Positions 1-6,875 of a stretch of 6,875 nucleotides of DNA are shown piece after piece. Both the position numbers and the translations under genes were made by a program. The notes under the pieces were generated by a model, which searched no databases, was not told the origin of the DNA, and saw only the letters and a list, made by a program, of their open reading frames with translations. The stretch is from an uncultured Pseudomonadota bacterium (lineage in GTDB: Bacteria; Myxococcota_A; Polyangia; HGW-17), in the NCBI GenBank assembly GCA_938004375.1, contig CALKWH010000354.1, positions 1 to 6,875 on the forward strand, read 5' to 3'. Within the stretch, counting starts at the first letter, position 1, and every line of letters begins with the position of its first letter.

Positions 1-50
1 TACGAGATCGTATTCGGTGACTGGAGTTCAGACTTGTGCTCTTCCGATCT
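1..50 (+). other. Illumina TruSeq P7/read-2 adapter (sequencing artefact)
   Basis: Not biological sequence. Bases 1-8 match the end of the P7 flow-cell primer, 9-16 (CGTATTCG) sit where an 8-base i7 index belongs, and 17-50 match the TruSeq read-2 adapter ending in GCTCTTCCGATCT, with one G-to-T mismatch at base 34. Read forward from base 17 it encodes the well-known spurious peptide MTGVQTCALPI. Read on the minus strand it adds a false tail (IGRAQV, then a stop at 28-30) to the lipoprotein gene. The insert begins at about 51. Confidence 0.98.
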
Positions 51-2862
51 TGTATCCAGACGTTGGGTCCGGAGCGTCCAGAACAATCAATATTCTATCA
101 TTGCGCGTGAGAGACAACTCCAGGCGCTGCGTATCCGGGTCAACGCCGGAGGTGGATATCCCCAGGATCAGTGAAGAATCACAAGTCTGGGCTTGTCCTT
201 CATCAAGTGCGATGATGCGGGTATCCGGTGATGCGTGGCTCGTGGTCCATTGAAAGCTCCCGGAAAAGGGAGCGACAAAAGAGAAAGATGCTTCCGGGCC
301 ATTCAACCCGTTGTATTGCTGATACTGGTCGAACCGAGCCGGGAGTCCGTAGGTGTCGAAGAGCCGACTCTCCTGACAATAGAGCGGGATCGTCGAAAAA
401 CAGGCGTCGTTTTCCAATCCAATTCTGCGATACTCCATGTAACGGGTGTCCGCGGTGATCAGCCGATTGCCGTTGGGGCGAATGTGGAGACGGTTGGTCA
501 CGGGGTATCCGGGAATGGTCACAGGAGAAAACCGAATTCCGTCATAGTGGAGGAGGTTGGCCGCACTCCCCATAATCCAGATGTCGCGGGAGTGGGTCCC
601 CTGGATGTCGCGAAGGGTCACACCGACGGAACTTTCCATTTGGGACCAGGCGGAACCGTCGAAATGAAGAATCATACCGTTGTTCCCCACGGCGAACACG
701 TTCTGAGCGCTATTGGCCCAAACCGCTTGCAGCGTCTCGGTGGTTCCAGATTCCACGGACGTCCAAGTGCTGCCATCGTAGTGCAAAATGGTTCCATTCA
801 TTCCGACGGCCCAGACGTTTTGAGGATTCAGGCAAAAAACATCATTAAGAACGCTCGTGACGGATGCGAGAGTCTGATCGATCCAGGCATTATTCTCAAA
901 TTTTCGGATGTGGCCGGAAAGGCCGACCGCCCAGATATGATCGCGGTCGCAGCCGTGGACGGCCATCAACGTCTGAGTGTTGAGTGCGGGAAGAGACGAC
1001 CAAGTTCCTTCACTTCGGACGACGGTCTTTCCCTGCGATCCGACCCCGATGACAAATTGATCATCCGGACCCCAGACATCTTTGAGCGACACGCCCACCG
1101 GGACAGACTCCTCCGTCCAGGAACCCTCCGCCACGCGGTAGACCTTTCCAAAGAGACTAATTACATATAATACATCATTGGATGGTCCCCAAATGCGGGT
1201 CATCGACTCTGGAAAAACATGGGAAGAATACTCCAAATCGCCAGAGTATCGCAATAATAAACCATTGCTACCACCCACCCACAATCCTCCATCATGACTC
1301 CATATCGACTGGAACTTTCCTTGCGGGACGGGAATCAATGTTCTCCATGCGTCCCCTTCCAAGCGTAAGATCTGGCCGCTGTCTACGGTCAAGACGACAT
1401 CATCGAGCGTGTTTCCGCTGATCGAGTAAACCTGAGTGGAAGGATCCAGATTCAAGATCTCGTAGGTTCCAAACTCACGCTTCGCAAGATAAGTTGCATA
1501 ATTACTATCTGTCGCTATCAGGATCATTCGCGTGGCGTCGACGGCATGAACGCTGAAATCGATGATTTCAGTGAATTCCACCGGCGGATCAACGGATCCC
1601 CAACCGGCACCATCGAAATGGAACAAGGAGCCATAATCTCCTGAAATCCAGATATCGTTGGGCCCCGATCCGGATATGGACTTGAGGGATGTTTCGTTTT
1701 CCGAGACGGGAAGACGGAAGACCTCTTCCCAGATGGTTCCGTCGTAATGAAATAATGCGCCAACCTTATAAATTACGTAACTACCATTTTCTTCCATCGT
1801 ATGCGCGACCTGGCCGACGATGTACAGGTCGTCAGGAGCGCTTCCCCAAATACTGTGAATGAGCGTGGAGGGGGGAAAAGACGCTTCGTTCCATTGAGTG
1901 CCGTCAAAATGGACCACGGTGCCGTTGGAACCGATGGCCCAGGCATCATCGGGACCGGTGGTGAAAACGTCATTCAACATCGGATTCCCCGGGATGGAGT
2001 AATCGGTCCAAAAGTGGCCGTCCCAATGGCCGATCCATCCGGTCAGGCTGACCGCGAAGATGTTTTCAGGCCCTGTGCCATGGATGGAAGAAATGGTTCC
2101 AAATGTATTGATGTTTTGACGGTTCCAACTTTTGGAACAACTCGCGAAGGAAAACGAGCAATTGGATTCACAACCGAGCGTGCCCCCGCTGAAATAGAAA
2201 TCTGTGCATTGCTTGCGATTCGTGTTGGAGCCGTCACAGGCCTCGACCTCGTCGACCAAGCCATCGCCGCAAAAGTGGGCGCAGGTCATGAGGTCGAAGG
2301 CGCGGCAGTCTGCGGTGCAGCCCAGCGCGCCGTCGTGGAAGCCGAAGTCCGTGCAGTCGTAGCCGCCCAGGTTGCCCGGCTCGCAGAGCTCTGGGCCGTT
2401 GATGGTCCCGTCGCCGCACCAGTTGAGGCACTCGTCGGACGTGGGGGTGACGCAGTAGGAGCGCTCGATCTCGCACTGCGCCGAGCAGCCGTCGCCGTCC
2501 ACGGTGTTGCCGTCGTCGCAGGCCTCGCCCACGCCCCGCTCGTTGAGCTCGATGCGGCCGTTGCCGCACTCGGTGCAGATGGCGGTGCAGTTGGTCAGGC
2601 AGATGGGCCAGCCGGTCTCGCAGGAGAAATCGCCCAGGTCGGCGCCGTCGCAGATCTCGCCCTCGTCGCGCACGCCGTCCTGGCAGAAGGAGCCGGCGCT
2701 TTCGTAGCAGCGGTACACGCCGTCGGTGCCGCGCAATTGACAGACCCAACCGTCGGGACAGGCGCCGGGCTCGTTGGGGTCACAGGTGTAGTGGCCTTCC
2801 TTGAGATTGGTCTCGCAGGCGACGAAAATGAGGGTGATAATAAATATTTTAAAGGTCTTCAT
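51..2862 (-). CDS. Large secreted lipoprotein: Myxo-type Cys-rich repeats, ~14 propeller repeats, PPC-like domain (3' partial)
   Basis: Probable exported surface lipoprotein of unknown ligand; 937 codons are present. With the ATG at 2862 as residue 1, there is a short Lys-containing hydrophobic signal (1-15) ending in a lipobox-like FVAC with Cys16 as the predicted lipidation site. Phe at -3 is non-canonical. Residues 27-242 hold 28 cysteines, including four units of the C-G-[DN]-G...E-x-C-D type (TIGR02232-like). Residues 259 to about 815 hold about fourteen repeats of the form (S/D)-[IV]-W-G...DD-[IV]-W-A-V-G-x-x-G-T-I-L-H-Y-D-G-x-x-W. Residues about 850-937 resemble a PPC-like beta domain. 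The ATG at 2862 is preferred over the TTG at 2868 because AGGA lies 10 nt upstream of it, against 4 nt for the TTG, and Met-Lys is a typical signal-peptide start. The 3' end runs into adapter, so the true stop is missing; the PPC-like domain suggests little is lost. An adhesive or binding role is inference only. GC drops sharply inside the gene at about 2221. Confidence 0.9.
418..2088 (-). repeat. About 14 beta-propeller-like repeats with a 39-residue (117-bp) period
   Basis: Repeat starts fall at lipoprotein residues 259, 298, 337, 395, 437, 480, 519, 556, 595, 634, 674, 713, 752 and about 791. Most spacings are 37-43 residues. Repeat 3 is longer (58) because of an insertion around residues 350-368. 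The best-conserved units (2, 4, 11, 12) read [DA]-V-W...[DN]-V-W-A-V-G-x-N-G-T-I-L-H-[YF]-D-G-S-x-W. Repeats 5 and 14 are degenerate. The pattern resembles BNR/Ycf48/WD-like propeller blades, and fourteen would suit two seven-bladed propellers; the fold is inferred from periodicity only. Confidence 0.8.
2137..2685 (-). repeat. Four tandem Myxococcus-type cysteine-rich units within the lipoprotein
   Basis: The units begin at residues 60, 99, 149 and 198 of the lipoprotein. Each opens with C-[GQ]-[DN]-G, has a Glu-x-Cys about ten residues on (further in unit 2), and ends with a paired C-x3-C followed by one more Cys. Unit 2 carries the family's most typical core, CDDGNTVDGDGCSAQC. The even total of 28 Cys after the lipidated one fits full pairing into disulfides in an oxidising compartment. 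Such repeats are characteristic of secreted proteins in Myxococcota and neighbours. They resemble stalk-like spacers, but that role is inferred. Confidence 0.85.
2815..2862 (-). other. Lipoprotein signal peptide and lipobox
   Basis: These 16 codons encode a Lys-bearing N-terminus, a hydrophobic Ile/Phe/Leu core and the lipobox-like sequence FVAC followed by Glu. In the lipoprotein pathway this would be lipidated and cleaved before the Cys by signal peptidase II. Phe at -3 departs from the usual Leu/Val/Ile, so this is probable, not certain. The segment is AT-rich (the line 2821-2880 is about 35% GC), in contrast with the sequence just downstream in the gene. Confidence 0.72.
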
Positions 2863-2868
2863 GGCCAA

Positions 2869-4197
2869 TCATTCCTGTCTGAAAAAGACCGCCACGGTTT
2901 CAAACCATGGGGTCTGGGGAAACATATCGAATCCGGTCAAGGTGTCAAGTTGAAAAGAATTGCGCATCAGGAGGGCGGCGTCCCGGGCCAGGGTCTGGGG
3001 GTTACAACTCATGTAAACCAACTGACGGACCGGTCGGCGGGTGATCCATTCCACCAGGGCGCCGGACAGGCCGGCCCGGGGTGGGTTGACGACCAACTGG
3101 AAGGGGCCGTCTGGGACCGGGAGTTCGTCGGTGCGGTTCACGTCGGCCGCGCGCCAGGAGAGCGTGGGGGCCACACGCCGGGCCAGCGCGATGGCCCGCC
3201 CGTCGAGCTCGACGCCGGTGACGGTGTGACCGGTGGCCGCCAGCGCCAGCGCGATGGGTCCGGCCCCGCAGAACAGTTCGAGCACCGGGAGACCTTGAGG
3301 AGGTCCCATGGCGGCGACGATGGCGTCGATCGCGGCCTTCGCCATGGCGTGGTGCGCCTGGGAGAAGCCCGAGGCGGTGACGAAGAAACCGTGGGGATGA
3401 TCGGACTCCTTCAGGCAGTCGGCTCCCGCGAGCGTCCACTCCTCGTCCCCGGCCAGGCGGTTGCCGTGTCCGGAGTTGAGGTTGCAGGTCACGCCCGTCA
3501 CGCCCGGGAGTGCCCCCGCGGCGGCGAGCCGGGCTGTTTCTCCGGGGTCGGGGCGGGCGGCGACGACGAAGGTGATGAGGACCTCGTCGGCCGTGTTGCA
3601 CTTGGCCATCACCGCGCGCACCAGGCCGGTCTTCGTGGTCTCGTCCCAAGGCGCGAGGTCCAAAAGGACGGCGGGCAGCCGGGCGGCCAGGTCCGCGAGG
3701 GGCGCCGCGAGTTGGGCGCAGGCGGGCACCGGGAGAAACCGATGGGTGCCGTGGCGCCAGAAGCCCACGGTCGGCCGGCCGTTCGCGTCCGGGCCGCCGG
3801 CACTCCCGGTGCCGACAATCCATTTCACCTTGTCGCGCCACCCGTGGGGCCGTGGCGCGGGCACGAAGGCCGCGCCGGGGAACAGCGCCCGCAGTCGGTC
3901 CCGCTTCCAGGCGACCTGGCTCTCATACGGGATTGACAGCCCCGGGCAGCCCCCGCAGGCCTCGCGGACCGGGCACACCTCGGGCTCCCGGTGCACCCCG
4001 TGGGCGACGACGCGCATGAGCCGCCCGAACCAGTGGCCGTGCTGCCGGCTGCGGGCCAGGAGCGCACACGCCACGACATCCCCGGGCCAGCCTCCGGGCA
4101 CGCGCACCTGCAGGTCACCGTCGAAGACACCGACCCCCTCCCACTCGGGGGTGAGCGAGACGATCCGGGCGGTGATCCGGTCTCCCACGGTGGGCAT
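2869..4197 (-). CDS. RlmD/RumA-type 23S rRNA (uracil-C5)-methyltransferase, TRAM domain and [4Fe-4S]
   Basis: A 442-residue class I SAM-dependent RNA methyltransferase of the TrmA/RlmD/RlmC family, expected to make 5-methyluridine in RNA in the cytoplasm. Residues about 4-65 form a TRAM RNA-binding domain. Cys75-x5-Cys81-x2-Cys84 plus Cys160 match the four iron-sulfur ligands of RlmD/RumA, which TrmA lacks. SAM motif I is VLELFCGAGP (305-314), with acidic Glu330 following. NPPRAGLSG (371-379) is motif IV. Cys398 in MSCNPQTLARD is the expected nucleophile and Glu433 in FPQTPWFE the expected base. Two usual residues differ: Trp431 replaces the His two before the base, and His282 replaces the Asn in the family's F-x-Q-x-N motif (here FSQAH). 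The start lies 2 bp after the spoVR stop with a weak GGA 8 nt upstream, suggesting translational coupling. The family is secure; the exact target uridine cannot be told from sequence. Confidence 0.93.
   Translation of the reverse strand: MPTVGDRITARIVSLTPEWEGVGVFDGDLQVRVPGGWPGDVVACALLARSRQHGHWFGRLMRVVAHGVHREPEVCPVREACGGCPGLSIPYESQVAWKRDRLRALFPGAAFVPAPRPHGWRDKVKWIVGTGSAGGPDANGRPTVGFWRHGTHRFLPVPACAQLAAPLADLAARLPAVLLDLAPWDETTKTGLVRAVMAKCNTADEVLITFVVAARPDPGETARLAAAGALPGVTGVTCNLNSGHGNRLAGDEEWTLAGADCLKESDHPHGFFVTASGFSQAHHAMAKAAIDAIVAAMGPPQGLPVLELFCGAGPIALALAATGHTVTGVELDGRAIALARRVAPTLSWRAADVNRTDELPVPDGPFQLVVNPPRAGLSGALVEWITRRPVRQLVYMSCNPQTLARDAALLMRNSFQLDTLTGFDMFPQTPWFETVAVFFRQE
2873..2876 (-). promoter_or_regulatory. 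Shine-Dalgarno for the lipoprotein gene
   Basis: On the minus strand AGGA lies 10 nt before the ATG at 2862 and 4 nt before the alternative TTG at 2868. It lies within the last codons of the upstream methyltransferase gene. The spacing favours the ATG and suggests coupled translation. Confidence 0.55.
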
Positions 4198-4199
4198 GG

Positions 4200-5732
<1,533 letters not shown>

Positions 5733-5736
5733 GGCG

Positions 5737-6829
5737 TCATTTCCCCTTTCCCAGGAAGTCCCGGATGGAGTCCATGATGGCGCTGCGGTCCGCGATGGGG
5801 GAGAGCACCAGGTTCTCGCGCTGGGGGAATGCCTCCTCGAGGTCGTGGAGGAACTGCCCCGAGCCGTACGGGCTCTTTACCTGGCCGTAGCCGAAGAGGT
5901 TGATCCGCGGCAGCAGGCGGACCTTGAACGTCTCGAAGGACTTCTGGGTGTCCTCCCGGGACCAGTTGTCGCCGTCGGAGAAGTGGAAGACGTAGACGTT
6001 CCAGGAGTCGGACGGGTACTCGGCCTCGATCAGGTCCGCGGCCAGCAGGTAGGCCGAACTGATCATGGTGCCGCCGCTCTCCTTGGTGCGGTAGAAGGTC
6101 TCGGAGTCCACCTCGCGGGCCTTGGTGTCGTGGATGATGTAGCGGCTGTCGATGCCCTTGTACTGGTAGCGCAGCCACGTGTCGATCCAGAAGCTCTCGA
6201 TGCGGACCATGGCCTTCTGCTCGTCTCCCATGGAGCCGGAGACGTCCATCAGGTAAATGATCACGGCGTTGGTCTGGGGGACCACGCTCTCCTTCCAGGA
6301 GCGATACCGGCGGTCCTCCCGGCGGGGCACGATGATCGGCCGCTCGCGGTCGTAGCTCCCCATGACGATCTGGCGCTTGAGGGCCTCGCGGAAGGTGCGC
6401 TTGAAGTGCTTCAGGCTTTCGGGACCGATGCGGCGGATGGCGTTGTACTTGTCCCGCGGGGCACGCACCGTGCGCACGCCCTTGGGTTCGATGTGGGGGA
6501 GCTCCAGCTCCTCGCCGAGGATGCGGGCGAGCTCCTCGAGGGTGAACTCGGCCTCGAGCTCATGCTGTCCTGGCTCGCTCCCCGCCTGTCCTTCCCCGTC
6601 GCCGGCCTGGGGATCCGCGCCCAGGCTGTCCCCCACGTCGCCGGGACCCTGGGAGACGCCGCCCTGCTCCTTGCTGCCGTATTTGAAGCGGGGCAGATCG
6701 ATGCTGGGCATGGGGATGGCGACGCGGTCCTTGCCCTTCTTGCCGATCAACTCCCCGCTGGAGATGTACTTGCGCAGATTTCGTTTGATCTGTCCGCGCA
6801 CGATCTGGCGGAAGCGGCTGTGATCGGGA
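5737..6829 (-). CDS. yhbH: YhbH/YeaH family protein (DUF444), 5' partial
   Basis: 363 codons of a DUF444 protein, the usual partner of PrkA kinase and SpoVR. Numbering from the internal GTG at 6801, there is a basic N-terminal segment ([12 protein letters not shown]), a Gly/Asp-rich linker (about 42-80), and a von Willebrand A-like domain with the MIDAS motif D-V-S-G-S (186-190). ESGGT (241-245) and FHFSDGDNW (272-280) follow. The metal-site residues look intact. Function is known only loosely: E. coli YeaG/YeaH are RpoS-linked stress genes, and B. subtilis YhbH and PrkA are sporulation-associated. The open frame continues beyond the GTG as [10 protein letters not shown] up to the adapter, and this block is family-like, so the GTG is an internal Val codon. 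The true start is off the contig, probably not far upstream. Stop TGA is 4 bp before spoVR. Confidence 0.95.
5742..5748 (-). promoter_or_regulatory. Shine-Dalgarno for spoVR
   Basis: Minus-strand AAGGGGA lies 9 nt before the ATG at 5732, inside the last codons of the upstream YhbH gene. An ATG overlapping the YhbH stop (5740-5738) is out of frame with SpoVR, so this site supports the start at 5732. Confidence 0.7.
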
Positions 6830-6875
6830 AGATCGGAAGAGCGTCGTGTAGGGAAAGAGTGTAGATCTCGGTGGT
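6830..6875 (+). other. Illumina P5/read-1 adapter, reverse complement (sequencing artefact)
   Basis: AGATCGGAAGAGCGTCGTG begins at 6830 and continues through AGGGAAAGAGTGTAGATCTCGGTGGT, the reverse complement of the universal P5/read-1 adapter as seen in adapter read-through. It creates the false peptide tail [10 protein letters not shown] in a plus-strand open frame and cuts off the 5' end of the YhbH gene. Biological sequence ends at about 6829. Confidence 0.98.

Noticed and set aside
17..253. 78-codon plus-strand open frame starting MTGVQTCALPI
   Set aside because: Its start and first residues are adapter-derived, a known contamination peptide. The rest is antisense to the lipoprotein.
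235..1170. 311-codon plus-strand open frame antisense to the propeller region
   Set aside because: It has no family resemblance, while the minus-strand frame shows regular 39-residue protein repeats.
418..2088. Consideration of the 117-bp periodic repeats as a DNA-level satellite or CRISPR-like array
   Set aside because: The periodicity is at protein level, the nucleotide copies are diverged, and there is one continuous reading frame.
2122..2138. Perfect inverted repeat with 7-bp arms and a 3-nt loop (GTTCCAA/TTGGAAC)
   Set aside because: It lies inside the coding frame at the Cys-rich/propeller junction, has no T-tract on either strand, and is short enough to arise by chance. It is not a supported terminator or operator.
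2234..2749. 171-codon minus-strand Arg-rich open frame overlapping the Cys-rich region
   Set aside because: Its Arg/Leu-rich translation is a frame-shifted reading of the GC-rich Cys-repeat codons. The Cys-rich frame has clear conserved motifs.
1801..3936. 711-codon plus-strand open frame antisense to the methyltransferase and lipoprotein
   Set aside because: It has a low-complexity Ala/Val/Gly-rich translation with no recognisable domain, crosses two well-supported minus-strand genes, and is the kind of open antisense frame expected in GC-rich coding DNA.

Overview
The window is one assembled contig with Illumina TruSeq adapter sequence still attached at both ends (1-50 and 6830-6875). Only about 51-6829 is biological DNA. 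The housekeeping genes are GC-rich (about 65-75% in the stretches I counted). The combination of a PrkA-associated YhbH/YeaH (DUF444) and SpoVR pair with a large lipoprotein carrying Myxococcus-type cysteine-rich repeats and 39-residue propeller repeats suggests a deltaproteobacterial-type organism, most likely Myxococcota or a relative. Retained adapters suggest an untrimmed short-read, probably metagenomic, assembly. The lineage is an inference from gene content and cannot be fixed further from the sequence alone.

All four genes lie on the minus strand, head to tail, with almost no space between them, so they read as one transcription unit running right to left. In transcription order: (1) 6829-5737, YhbH/YeaH (DUF444, VWA/MIDAS-like), its N-terminus cut by the contig edge; (2) 5732-4200, SpoVR, complete, 4 bp downstream; (3) 4197-2869, an RlmD/RumA-type [4Fe-4S] RNA m5U methyltransferase, complete, 2 bp downstream; (4) 2862-51, a secreted lipoprotein with four cysteine-rich units, about fourteen propeller blades and a PPC-like C-terminal domain, its last few residues lost at the contig edge. 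No stretch of biological sequence longer than 6 bp is non-coding. No RNA gene, mobile element, CRISPR array, terminator or promoter could be supported.

Genes 1 and 2 belong to the widespread PrkA-YhbH-SpoVR stress/sporulation module. The kinase gene prkA would normally lie upstream, to the right, and is outside the contig. Linkage of this module to an rRNA-type methyltransferase and a large surface lipoprotein is the main contextual oddity.

The other notable point is a sharp fall in GC and synonymous third-position GC inside the lipoprotein gene at about 2221. It lies in the middle of the fourth cysteine-rich unit and could be true recombination or an assembly chimera. I saw no convincing undescribed defence or mobile system here.
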